The notes under the pieces: generated by a model
The model's database searches: none
What the model was told of the DNA's origin: nothing
Seen by the model: the letters and a program-made list of their open reading frames with translations, nothing else
NCBI GenBank assembly: GCA_937942965.1
Contig: CALDGN010000088.1
Location: forward strand, 1-7,195
DNA length: 7,195 nt
Direction: 5' to 3'
Origin: an uncultured Acidimicrobiales bacterium
GTDB taxonomy: Bacteria; Actinomycetota; Acidimicrobiia; Acidimicrobiales; UBA10347
In this document: in pieces, positions 1 through 6,214 of the stretch
Layout of the letters: each line of letters starts with the position of its first letter
Position numbering within the stretch: the first letter of the stretch is position 1
Position numbers and translations under genes: made by a program

Positions 1-1
1 C

Positions 2-160
2 CACATCGCGTTCGAAGGCAGCGACTTTGACGGCATGTGCGCCACCCTCGATGGGCTCGGCAAGGAGTACCGCACGTCGGTGCGCGACGAGATCAAGCTT
101 CGTCAGATCTTCGTCGATGACCCCAACGGCGTCCGCGTCGAGATCAACATTGCGGGATAA
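2..160 (+). CDS. VOC-superfamily protein (glyoxalase/dioxygenase fold), C-terminal end only
   Basis: The last 52 residues of a protein that begins before the window are visible in one frame ending in TAA. The fragment starts at His-Ile-Ala-Phe and ends with a FVDDPNGVRVEI block. That is the usual closing beta-alpha-beta-beta-beta module of the vicinal oxygen chelate superfamily, which includes glyoxalase I, extradiol dioxygenases and bleomycin-resistance proteins. In that family the leading His (visible residue 1) and the Glu of the VEI strand (visible residue 47) are metal ligands, and both are present here. Substrate and reaction cannot be decided from this piece: a ring-cleavage dioxygenase, an epimerase or a lactoylglutathione lyase would all fit. 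The gene converges on the SDR gene that ends at 234. Confidence 0.75.
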   Translation, partial: HIAFEGSDFDGMCATLDGLGKEYRTSVRDEIKLRQIFVDDPNGVRVEINIAG

Positions 161-195
161 CGAACCTTTGCCGGGATCGCAGAGCCTTCACTGAG

Positions 196-215
196 CGCAG
201 CGCTTCGAGCCTGCG
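196..215. terminator. Candidate hairpin between convergent genes
   Basis: The arm CGCAG (196-200), an unpaired C, then GCT (202-204) pair with AGC (208-210) and CTGCG (211-215) around a TCG loop. This gives an 8-bp stem with one bulge. It lies between the stops of the VOC gene (160) and the convergent SDR gene (234), where a shared terminator would be expected. There is no T run on the + strand 3' side, only AGAAAA, so it is not a classical intrinsic terminator. It may be a weak two-way terminator or chance in GC-rich DNA. Confidence 0.3.
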
Positions 216-233
216 AGAAAAGGCGGACTACCG

Positions 234-1004
234 CTAACGGCGGCCGCCGTCGACCAGAAACTGCTGCGCGGTGCAGGCTGCGCCGTCGTCGGCGGCGAGG
301 AACAGCACCATCTGCGCGAACTCGTCGGGATAGATGCGTCGCTTGATGGCCTGGTCGTTGAGCGTGCCTTCTTCGCCTTCGGGTGACCAGTGCACGTTCA
401 GCTGGCGCTCGGTCGCAACCCAACCGGGCAGCACCGTGTTCACTCGCACGTTGTCTGGGCCGAAGGTGCGAGCCATCGTCCGGGTGATGCCTTCGACTCC
501 TGACTTGGCGATCGCATAGCCGGGGAAGAAGTCCTCTTGCATCATGTAGCTGCTCGAGCCGACGTTGATGATCGAGCCGTTCTGCTGCTCGATCATGCCG
601 GGCGCAACGGCTTGGATGGCGAAGAAGAAGTGGCGCAGGTTCGTGTTCAGCCGGTCGTCCCAGTAGTCGGCTGTCATCTCTTGCCAGGTGTGCCGCTCGT
701 CGTTGGCGGCATTGTTCACGAGCACGGTGATCGTGCCCATCTCGGCGATCACCGACGTGACCGCAGCTTGAAGCGCGTCGACGTCGGTCAGATCGACGTG
801 GTGGAAGATCGGAGTGTGAGCGGCACCATCGGCTTCGCAGCGTGCGATGACCTCGGCGGCCTTGGTCTCGTTGATGTCGACGAAGGCGACGCGACTTCCC
901 TGGGCAGCGAACTGCTGCACGAGCGCAGCGCCGATGCCATCGGCGCCTCCGGTGACAAGGACAGTTCGATCAGTAAGTGATGGGTACGACGCATACGAAA
1001 CCAT
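234..1004 (-). CDS. Short-chain dehydrogenase/reductase, D-xylose 1-dehydrogenase (XylB)-like
   Basis: A 256-residue classical SDR, predicted to be a soluble NAD(P)-dependent oxidoreductase. Visible motifs are the cofactor loop TGGADGIG (residues 18-25), Asp43 at the end of beta-2 (favouring NAD over NADP), NNAA at 97-100, Asn122, the serine run 150-152, and the catalytic YAIAK (Tyr163, Lys167). Beyond the generic motifs it shares blocks that I recall from Caulobacter D-xylose 1-dehydrogenase: YPSL near the N-terminus, ND.RH after the NNA motif, YWD.R.N.NLRH, QAVAPGM, and a C-terminal VLFLA.DD...CT...D.G.R. A sugar or related polyol is therefore a reasonable substrate guess, not proven. The ATG at 1004 gives the expected N-terminus, but no clear Shine-Dalgarno precedes it. 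It follows the membrane-protein gene by 41 nt on the same strand and may be co-transcribed. Confidence 0.88.
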   Translation of the reverse strand: MVSYASYPSLTDRTVLVTGGADGIGAALVQQFAAQGSRVAFVDINETKAAEVIARCEADGAAHTPIFHHVDLTDVDALQAAVTSVIAEMGTITVLVNNAANDERHTWQEMTADYWDDRLNTNLRHFFFAIQAVAPGMIEQQNGSIINVGSSSYMMQEDFFPGYAIAKSGVEGITRTMARTFGPDNVRVNTVLPGWVATERQLNVHWSPEGEEGTLNDQAIKRRIYPDEFAQMVLFLAADDGAACTAQQFLVDGGRR

Positions 1005-1045
1005 GACGCCAAGCTAGAACCCGGCCGTCACAGATGCTCGCTGCG

Positions 1046-1471
1046 CTACGGGATTCTGTGTTCGTTCTTGGCGAGCTGCTGGCGTCGCCGCTCAGGGATG
1101 AACAGGGCGATCGCAATCACCGGCAGATGCAGCGTGAACGCGCCGAACCAGCCGAGGATGCTCTGGAACTGCAGGCCTCGGAAGAGCACGAAGAAGACGG
1201 TGTGCACCGATGCGGTTACTGCGGCAACCGGCGCGGCTTGCGTCAGTACGAACCGAGTCATCTCGGTCCGGGGGAACATCACCAGATCGGCGATCAAGAG
1301 CACGAGCCACACGACGGCCGATAGCCCGACAGCAGCGATCACCCGATCGGTGCGCATCGGCCCGGCCTCGGCCATCTCGAAGAGGCATGCGCCGGCGATG
1401 GTGACGGCCAGGCCGAGCCAGGCCAGGTCGACCATGCGCAGCTGGGCAAGCTTGGGTGGCAGCTCAGTCAT
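1046..1471 (-). CDS. Small four-helix integral membrane protein, function unknown
   Basis: A 141-residue hydrophobic protein that I do not recognise as a named family. Four membrane segments can be read at roughly residues 14-33, 43-66, 78-98 and 105-125. The C-terminal tail is basic and starts IPERRRQQ, which with the positive-inside rule suggests both ends are cytoplasmic. There is no signal peptide, cysteine pair or obvious catalytic motif; His90, Arg98 and Glu69 are the few polar residues near or between helices. The ATG at 1471 is preceded by AGGAA about 12 nt upstream, a long spacing, so Met13 is an alternative start. It lies 41 nt upstream of the XylB-like SDR on the same strand, which suggests joint transcription but does not by itself give a role. 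Confidence 0.7.
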   Translation of the reverse strand: MTELPPKLAQLRMVDLAWLGLAVTIAGACLFEMAEAGPMRTDRVIAAVGLSAVVWLVLLIADLVMFPRTEMTRFVLTQAAPVAAVTASVHTVFFVLFRGLQFQSILGWFGAFTLHLPVIAIALFIPERRRQQLAKNEHRIP

Positions 1472-1600
1472 GACCCGGTCGCGTTCCTGTGGCGAAGCAG
1501 CGAGGGGTCATTGCAAGATGGTAGCTGGGCCCCGAAGAGCGAACCAGAGGGGCCTCGTCGGAGGATTCGTATCGCCCGTACCCGCATGCCAAGGTGGCGT
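1472..1600. promoter_or_regulatory. Divergent intergenic region, probable promoters both ways
   Basis: This 129-bp gap separates the start of the membrane-protein gene (-) from the chosen start of the FabG-like SDR (+), so it should hold outward promoters for both transcription units. I could not identify a convincing -35/-10 pair or a clear operator palindrome in it. Calling it regulatory rests on gene arrangement only. Confidence 0.35.
1591..1597 (+). promoter_or_regulatory. Ribosome binding site deciding the SDR start
   Basis: AAGGTGG lies just before the ATG at 1601; its AAGG core is 6 nt from the start codon. This supports 1601 over the upstream in-frame ATGs at 1511 and 1586. Confidence 0.55.
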
Positions 1601-2359
1601 ATGTCGTTGGAGCTGTTTGATCTGACCGGGGACGTCGCCGTAGTGACGGGCGCCGGCCGTGGAATTGGCGAGGGAATCGCCAAGGTGCTCGCCGGAGCAG
1701 GTGCTGCGGTCGTGTGTGCGGCCCGGCGCACCGACGAGATCGAACGGGTCGCAACCGAGATCCGAGACGCAGGCGGCAAGGCCATCGCCGTCTCCACCGA
1801 TGTCACCGACGATGCCGCGGTCGAAGCGCTCGCGCAAGCTGCTGTCGATGAGTTTGGCCGGCTCGACATCTGGGTCAACAACGCCGGTGGCTCACCGATC
1901 CAGGCCAAGCTGGTAAAGCTCGACCGGGCCGAATGGGATCGCACCTTGTTGCTGAACCTGACGGCGGTGTGGGTGTGCTCGTCGGTCGCGGCCCGGGTCA
2001 TGGAAGACGGCGGTCGGATCTTGAACATCTCGTCGCGAGCCGCCGACCAGACCGTCGTCGGCAGCGGGCACTACGCGGCCGCCAAGGCGGGCGTGAACTC
2101 GCTCACCAAGACCATGGCCAAAGAGCTCGGCCCTCGTATCCGGGTGAACTGCATCATGCCCGGGGCGGTGCCGACCGAGATCATGATGGAGGCGCTCCGG
2201 CTTGGCGACGATGATTTGCCGCAGCTCGAAAAGGCGCTCCGTCTGCCCGCCGGACGACTCGGCACGCCGACCGACCTCGGCGCCGCGGCGCTGTATCTGT
2301 GCTCACCGGGTGCCTCGTGGGTGACCGGCCAGGTCATCGGTATCGACGGAGGTATGTGA
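1601..2359 (+). CDS. Short-chain dehydrogenase/reductase, FabG / 7-alpha-hydroxysteroid dehydrogenase-like
   Basis: A 252-residue classical SDR, a soluble NAD(P)-dependent alcohol/ketone oxidoreductase. Motifs are TGAGRGIG (residues 16-23), Arg42-Arg43 right after beta-2 (favouring NADP), NNAGG (93-97), Asn119, Ser144/Ser145, catalytic Tyr158 and Lys162 in YAAAK, and PG at 187-188. The C-terminal part, with LCSPGASWVTGQ and DGG, resembles that of bacterial 7-alpha-hydroxysteroid dehydrogenase and FabG-like reductases, but SDR substrates cannot be read from such similarity. The frame is open upstream to an ATG at 1511. Those 30 residues are Arg/Pro-rich and unlike an SDR N-terminus, and the start at 1601 has a ribosome site and gives the normal MSLELFDLTG opening. 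Its stop overlaps the start of the next gene by one base, so the two are probably translated together. Confidence 0.9.
   Translation: MSLELFDLTGDVAVVTGAGRGIGEGIAKVLAGAGAAVVCAARRTDEIERVATEIRDAGGKAIAVSTDVTDDAAVEALAQAAVDEFGRLDIWVNNAGGSPIQAKLVKLDRAEWDRTLLLNLTAVWVCSSVAARVMEDGGRILNISSRAADQTVVGSGHYAAAKAGVNSLTKTMAKELGPRIRVNCIMPGAVPTEIMMEALRLGDDDLPQLEKALRLPAGRLGTPTDLGAAALYLCSPGASWVTGQVIGIDGGM
2348..2352 (+). promoter_or_regulatory. Strong ribosome binding site inside the end of the SDR gene
   Basis: GGAGG with a 6-nt spacer to the ATG at 2359. It lies within the last codons of the upstream SDR and fixes the MDR start there, against the in-frame upstream ATG at 2299. Confidence 0.85.
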
Positions 2360-3360
2360 TGAGCGAAGTGACGACCCAGGTCTTGCTTGAATCCCGCCCG
2401 AGCGGTGTGCCCGCGCCCGAGCACTTCCGGCTCGAAACGACACCATGTGAGCCGCTCGAAGATGGTCAGGTGCGAGTCGACGTGGCTGCGCTCGGCATCG
2501 ACGCGTTCATCCGCACGGCGTTGAACGAGGGCAGCTTCCACCGCAACGTGCCGGTCGGCGGCCTCGTGAGCGCCCTCGGCGTCGGCGTCGTGACCGAGAG
2601 CCGGTTCGACGGACTCGAGGCAGGCGCCGAGGTCTTCGGTCCGATGGGTGCCCAGACCATCGCCACGCTCCCCGGTGCCGCCCTCCAGACCATCGACGCG
2701 ACCGACGTCGGGATCTCGGCCCACCTTGGTGCGCTGGGTCTTTCGACGGGTGTGACTGCGTATGCGGGCATGCAGGTCATCGGCCAGCCCAAGCCGACCG
2801 ACACCGTCGTCGTGACGGCCGCGGCCGGAGCCGTCGGATCTGTCGCCGCCCAGATCGCCCGCATCGCGGGCGCGCGAGTCATCGGCATCGCCGGAGGTCC
2901 GCACAAGGCGGCGTTCTTGACCGATGATCTCGGACTCGCTGCCGCGATCGATTACAAGAACGAAGACGTCGAGGCTCGCCTCCGCGAGCTGGCGCCCGAC
3001 GGGGTCGACCTCTTCTTCGACAATGTCGGCAATCCGATCCTCGACATCGTGATCGACCAGATCGCCGAGCGCGCTCGCATCGTGATCTGCGGTGCCATCG
3101 CCCAATACGGGAACATGGACGCCGTCGTCGGCCCGTCGAACTACTTACGCATCCCCGAGCGGGCGGCGACGCTGCACGGCTTCACGGTCATGCACTACGC
3201 CGACCACATCCCCGAGGCCATGGAAGCACTCCGCGGGTGGGTCATCGACGGCAGCTTGACGATGCGCGAGACCGTGCTCGAAGGCATCGAAGCGTTCCCG
3301 AACGCGTTGATCACGCTCTTCAGCGGCGGCCACGTCGGCAAGCTCCTCGTCCGCCCCTAG
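2359..3360 (+). CDS. Zinc-independent MDR NADP-dependent oxidoreductase (CurA / prostaglandin-reductase type)
   Basis: A 333-residue medium-chain reductase related to leukotriene B4 12-hydroxydehydrogenase/prostaglandin reductase, E. coli CurA and plant double-bond reductases, which reduce the C=C bond of enones with NADPH. Support: GVTAYAGM (131-138), the nucleotide-binding block AAAGAVGSVAAQIA (154-167), the DYKNED stretch (198-203), the family hallmark DLFFDNVGNPILD (217-229), an ICGAIAQY strand (243-250), and a GKLLVR ending (327-332). It lacks the GHE and Cys ligands of zinc alcohol dehydrogenases, as expected. Length is close to the roughly 330-345 residues of the family. The start is set by GGAGG and the one-base TGATG overlap with the SDR upstream. 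The pairing suggests an enone and its matching alcohol or ketone handled in sequence; this is inference. It converges with the nitroreductase gene, leaving only 19 nt between stops. Confidence 0.9.
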   Translation: MSEVTTQVLLESRPSGVPAPEHFRLETTPCEPLEDGQVRVDVAALGIDAFIRTALNEGSFHRNVPVGGLVSALGVGVVTESRFDGLEAGAEVFGPMGAQTIATLPGAALQTIDATDVGISAHLGALGLSTGVTAYAGMQVIGQPKPTDTVVVTAAAGAVGSVAAQIARIAGARVIGIAGGPHKAAFLTDDLGLAAAIDYKNEDVEARLRELAPDGVDLFFDNVGNPILDIVIDQIAERARIVICGAIAQYGNMDAVVGPSNYLRIPERAATLHGFTVMHYADHIPEAMEALRGWVIDGSLTMRETVLEGIEAFPNALITLFSGGHVGKLLVRP

Positions 3361-3379
3361 TTGTCCCCGGCGCCAAGCC

Positions 3380-4045
3380 TTATCGATTGCCCCAGGTGTC
3401 GCGGTGGACGACGGTCTCGAGCGGTGGGCGCTTGGCTGGCTTGAAGTCGGTGCCGATCGAGTAGCCCATCGTGATCAGCGCACATTGCGTGACTTCGGCG
3501 TACGGGATCTCGAGGATCTCGGCGGCCTGCTCTTCGAACATCAGGTGGATCGTCGTCCACGCCGTGCCGAGGCTGCGCTCGCGAGCCGCCAGCATGAACG
3601 ACCATGCGCCCGGCAAGATCGAACCAAGCATCGAGGTCGTGGCCATGGTCGGAAGACCTTCGAGGCGACCCGGCAGGCAAGGGATCAGCATGACGGGCAC
3701 CCGGTGGAAGTTCTCCGCCAGGTACTCGGCTGACGTCGTGACTCGGGCCTGTTGGGCGAGGCGGTCGGTGTCGTCGCCCTGGTAGGCGGTCGCCGCGTTG
3801 CCTTCCATGTTGGCGTAGATCTCCCAGCCCTGGCGATAGAGATCAGCGAGGCCAGCGCGCTTGTCTTCGTCGGTGACGACGAGCCACTGCCACATCTGGC
3901 TGTTGGAGCCGGTCGGCGACTGGATCGCGGACTCGAGGCATTCGTCGATGACGGCCCGCTCGACTGGACGATCGAAATCGAGCCGCTTGCGAACCGCACG
4001 GGTGGTGTGCAGTACCTCGTCGACGGACAGTCCGAGCTTTTCCAT
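3380..4045 (-). CDS. Nitroreductase-family flavoprotein
   Basis: A 221-residue member of the nitroreductase (FMN-binding, alpha+beta) family, usually homodimeric and cytoplasmic, reducing nitro, quinone or enone substrates with NAD(P)H. The N-terminal TTRAVRKR (14-21) and SPTGSNSQ (43-50) match the phosphate- and flavin-contacting segments. PGAWSFMLAARERSLGTAW (145-163) matches the core helix and following loop, and GYSIGTD...KRPPL...V..D.WG (194 to the end) matches the usual C-terminus. The length is normal. The ATG at 4045 is preceded on the coding strand by AGAGG (4056-4052) with a 6-nt spacer. It follows the zinc-type MDR gene on the same strand after a 76-nt gap. The substrate is not predictable; some relatives act in dehalogenation or flavin chemistry, but no specific marker of those is seen. 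Confidence 0.9.
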   Translation of the reverse strand: MEKLGLSVDEVLHTTRAVRKRLDFDRPVERAVIDECLESAIQSPTGSNSQMWQWLVVTDEDKRAGLADLYRQGWEIYANMEGNAATAYQGDDTDRLAQQARVTTSAEYLAENFHRVPVMLIPCLPGRLEGLPTMATTSMLGSILPGAWSFMLAARERSLGTAWTTIHLMFEEQAAEILEIPYAEVTQCALITMGYSIGTDFKPAKRPPLETVVHRDTWGNR

Positions 4046-4051
4046 GGGGCG

Positions 4052-4059
4052 CCTCTTTT
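4052..4059 (-). promoter_or_regulatory. Ribosome binding site of the nitroreductase gene
   Basis: On the coding strand this reads AAAAGAGG, six bases before the ATG whose first base is at 4045. It supports that start. Confidence 0.7.
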
Positions 4060-4095
4060 CGTATTGAGGTCCCGACAGTACTGGGTGGGTCGTCG

Positions 4096-4109
4096 GCGCT
4101 CGAAAGCGC
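4096..4109 (-). terminator. Candidate hairpin between MDR and nitroreductase genes
   Basis: Read on the minus strand, GCGCT-TTCG-AGCGC forms a perfect 5-bp stem with a TTCG tetraloop. It starts about 12 nt after the MDR stop codon. No T run follows, so it could be a weak terminator, an RNA-processing or attenuation hairpin that lowers nitroreductase expression, or chance. Confidence 0.3.
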
Positions 4110-4121
4110 GCCGCTGGTCGG

Positions 4122-5288
4122 CTACTCGCGGAAGTCGAAGCAGATCTTGACGGCGCCGCGTCGGCCGGACTCGCTGGCGTGACGCAGCGCAGCCTTGTAC
4201 TGGCTCAGCTTGTAGGTCGACGTGACGAGCCGTTCGAGTTCGGCTGTCTCGACCAGCTCGGTCGCGAGCGCGAACGTGTGGGCACGCGTGCCGTCGGCGA
4301 GCTCTTCGGTGCCGTAGGTGTAGGCGCCGACCATCTCGGTCTCGCGGTGCCAGAGGGGAGCGAGGTCGACTTGGACCACGCCGGGCATGCCGCAGACCAC
4401 GACGCGGCCGCGAGGCCGGGTGATGGCGAGTGCGTCTTCGAGTGACGCGGAGCTGCCAACTGCGTCGATGACGACATCGGCACCGCCGCTGAGCACGGTG
4501 CCGACCATGCGGCTTCCGGTGATGCGGCGCACGGATCGGCGAACCTCGCCCGGCTCGCTGACCGTCGTCGCGCCCAACTCGGAGGCGAGGCGGCGCTGCT
4601 CGGGGTACTTCGCCGTTGCGATGATCGCTCCGGCCTCGGTGTGCTGCTTGAGCGCAGCGATGATGGTGAGGCCGATGGTGCCGGCGCCGAGCACCACCAC
4701 GGTGTCGCCTGGCTGCACGCCAGCTCGCAACGCAGCATGGATGCCGCCAGCCGTGGGCTCGATCATCACGGCGGCCTCGTCACTCATGCCGTCTGGCACG
4801 ACGTGGAGCTGGCTTTCGTGCGCAATCATCGAGGTCGACCAACCGCCACTGGTCGACTCGCAGCTCCCGATCTGGAGACCAGCTTCGAGGTGGCCGCCGA
4901 TGAGATGGCCGTGGTCGCAGCCGTCGGCAGGGGCGGCGCCGTCGAACGGAGGTGCTTCGCCACGAGCTTCGTGGCCGAGCACGGCGTCGATAACGACGCG
5001 GTTGCCGCTCTCGGTCATTCCAACGACTTCGTGACCCATCACGAACGGGAACGACACGAGCGGTTCGAAGTAACGCGACGTGTGGCCGGACAGTGTGGAG
5101 AGGTCGCTTCCGCAGATGCCGGACAGCAACGGCGAGATGCGCTTCCAGCCAGGACCGGGGATCTCGGGCTCGTCCACGTCAGCGAGACGCAGCGGGGCGA
5201 CGAGGGCTCCCGTGGTCGGGGAGAGTCGCGACGTGATCATCGCCGCGGCGTAGCGCGACTCGCGGCGTTCGAACAGCAGAGCCTTCAC
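4122..5288 (-). CDS. Zinc-type medium-chain alcohol dehydrogenase, structural-zinc lobe degenerate
   Basis: A 388-residue MDR dehydrogenase. Catalytic zinc ligands are present: Cys59 in GICGSD, His86-Glu87 in GHE, and Glu177 in the MIEPTAGG block. The Rossmann loop GAGTIG is at 201-206, followed by VVIDAVGSSASLEDAL (272-287), a typical cofactor-fold segment. Such enzymes oxidise alcohols or polyols with NAD(P). Relatives carry four cysteines for a structural zinc in the lobe after the GHE region. Here residues 104-126 read LGHEARG..PPF..A......C, so only Cys124 remains of the four I would expect. The GTG at 5288 is chosen because it gives the standard MKALLFERR opening, although no clear ribosome site precedes it; the next Met is residue 17. 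It is divergent from the HD gene and upstream of the nitroreductase gene on the same strand. Confidence 0.87.
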   Translation of the reverse strand: MKALLFERRESRYAAAMITSRLSPTTGALVAPLRLADVDEPEIPGPGWKRISPLLSGICGSDLSTLSGHTSRYFEPLVSFPFVMGHEVVGMTESGNRVVIDAVLGHEARGEAPPFDGAAPADGCDHGHLIGGHLEAGLQIGSCESTSGGWSTSMIAHESQLHVVPDGMSDEAAVMIEPTAGGIHAALRAGVQPGDTVVVLGAGTIGLTIIAALKQHTEAGAIIATAKYPEQRRLASELGATTVSEPGEVRRSVRRITGSRMVGTVLSGGADVVIDAVGSSASLEDALAITRPRGRVVVCGMPGVVQVDLAPLWHRETEMVGAYTYGTEELADGTRAHTFALATELVETAELERLVTSTYKLSQYKAALRHASESGRRGAVKICFDFRE

Positions 5289-5362
5289 GACAGCGAGGGT
5301 AGTGATCCGAACGACGAATAAGGGCGCCGAAGCTGGCGCTCGGGCGGGCAGACTGTTCCGCG
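5289..5362. promoter_or_regulatory. Divergent intergenic region with a GC-rich hairpin
   Basis: This 74-bp gap lies between the GTG start of the MDR gene (-) and the ATG of the HD gene (+), so it probably holds both promoters. GCGCC (5324-5328) and GGCGC (5335-5339) form an inverted repeat with a 6-nt loop, an operator half-site pair or a leader hairpin for the HD gene. No convincing -10/-35 pair and no Shine-Dalgarno for the HD gene are visible. Confidence 0.35.
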
Positions 5363-6214
5363 ATGGATGCCGCCGACGGACGCGACCTACTCAGTCACGT
5401 GCTGACCGCAGACGACCCCACCGATGGATTGTGGGATCTCGTCGACACCGGTCGAGCCGAACAGATCATCCCTGAGCTTCCCGCGCTTGCGCTCGAACAG
5501 GACCCGATCCACAAGCACAAAGACGTCCTGGCCCACACGATCGCCGTGACGGCCAAGACGTCTTCTGACCTGACGCTGCGGCTCAGCGCCCTGTTTCACG
5601 ACATCGGCAAGCCGAAGACGCGCCGCTTCGACGAGCATGGCGTGACCTTCCGCCACCACGAAGCCGTGGGCGCCAAGATGGCGCGCAAGCGTCTGACCGC
5701 GCTTGGGTATCCCGAAGACCTCGTCAACGACGTGACCGAGCTTGTGCGCTTGTCTGGCCGGTTCAAGGGCTACGCCGACGGGTGGAGCGACTCCGCGGTG
5801 CGTCGCTACGCCCGCGACGCCGGTCACCTGCTGGGCATGCTCAACGAGCTCGTCCGCAGTGACTGCACGACTCGCAACAAGCGCAAGCGCCTTGAGCTGC
5901 ATCATCACGTCGATGAGCTTGAGGATCGCATCATTCGGCTCGCGGCCGAAGATCGCCGCAAGGCAGAGCGTCCGCTGATCGACGGCCAAACCGTCATGGA
6001 ACGGTTCGATGTTGGACCGGGTCCGATGATCGGTCAGGCGCTGAAGTTCCTGCTCGAGCTCAAGCGTTCAGAGCCTGAGCTCGACCTGGCCGGCACCGAA
6101 GCCCGCCTCGACGAGTGGTGGCACTCCAACAGCTGCTCGCGTCACGGGCTCAGACAACGCCGGCTTGCAACGTTTTGGCTGCGACCCCACGAGGCGGAAG
6201 TGAAGCGGTCATAG
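5363..6214 (+). CDS. Stand-alone HD/body domain of an actinobacterial CCA tRNA nucleotidyltransferase, catalytic head absent
   Basis: A 283-residue protein matching only the C-terminal half of CCA-adding enzymes, which are usually about 470-480 residues in actinobacteria. Visible blocks are ELPALALEQDPIHKHKDVLAHT (38-59, with family His58), LFHDIGKP (77-84, His79-Asp80), FRHHE (96-100), SDSAVRRYARDAG (142-154), and SDCTTRN (166-172, Asp167). DGQTVMERFDVGPGPMIGQAL (207-227) is the typical late module, and LDEWW (249-253) is where relatives normally end. The HD metal-site residues are intact. The polymerase-beta-type head with its GGxVRD and DxD motifs is missing; in-frame sequence upstream reaches a TGA at 5303 without any of it. 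Residues 257-283 are an extra Arg-rich tail. CCA synthesis is therefore not expected. Phosphohydrolase activity (as known for the E. coli CCA-enzyme HD domain) or a tRNA-binding role is possible. It could also be a decaying paralogue. No ribosome site is seen before the ATG. Confidence 0.82.
   Translation: MDAADGRDLLSHVLTADDPTDGLWDLVDTGRAEQIIPELPALALEQDPIHKHKDVLAHTIAVTAKTSSDLTLRLSALFHDIGKPKTRRFDEHGVTFRHHEAVGAKMARKRLTALGYPEDLVNDVTELVRLSGRFKGYADGWSDSAVRRYARDAGHLLGMLNELVRSDCTTRNKRKRLELHHHVDELEDRIIRLAAEDRRKAERPLIDGQTVMERFDVGPGPMIGQALKFLLELKRSEPELDLAGTEARLDEWWHSNSCSRHGLRQRRLATFWLRPHEAEVKRS

Noticed and set aside
1511..1600. 30-residue N-terminal extension of the FabG-like SDR from an ATG at 1511
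   Set aside because: Arg/Pro-rich and unlike an SDR N-terminus. The ATG at 1601 has a ribosome site and gives the standard opening.
2299..2358. N-terminal extension of the MDR from an ATG at 2299
   Set aside because: It would overlap the SDR end by 60 nt, and a GGAGG site with ideal spacing points to 2359.
2071..3105. 344-codon open frame on the minus strand across the SDR/MDR pair
   Set aside because: Antisense shadow typical of GC-rich DNA. Its translation is Asp/Arg/Gly/His-rich with no domain, while the + strand carries two well-recognised enzymes.
4387..5321. Overlapping + strand open frames (4387-5034 and 4641-5321) opposite the MDR dehydrogenase
   Set aside because: Low-complexity translations with no motif. 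The minus-strand frame has full catalytic zinc and Rossmann motifs.
5387..5989. 200-codon minus-strand frame opposite the HD gene
   Set aside because: No recognisable domain, and it lies wholly opposite a conserved CCA-enzyme-like frame.
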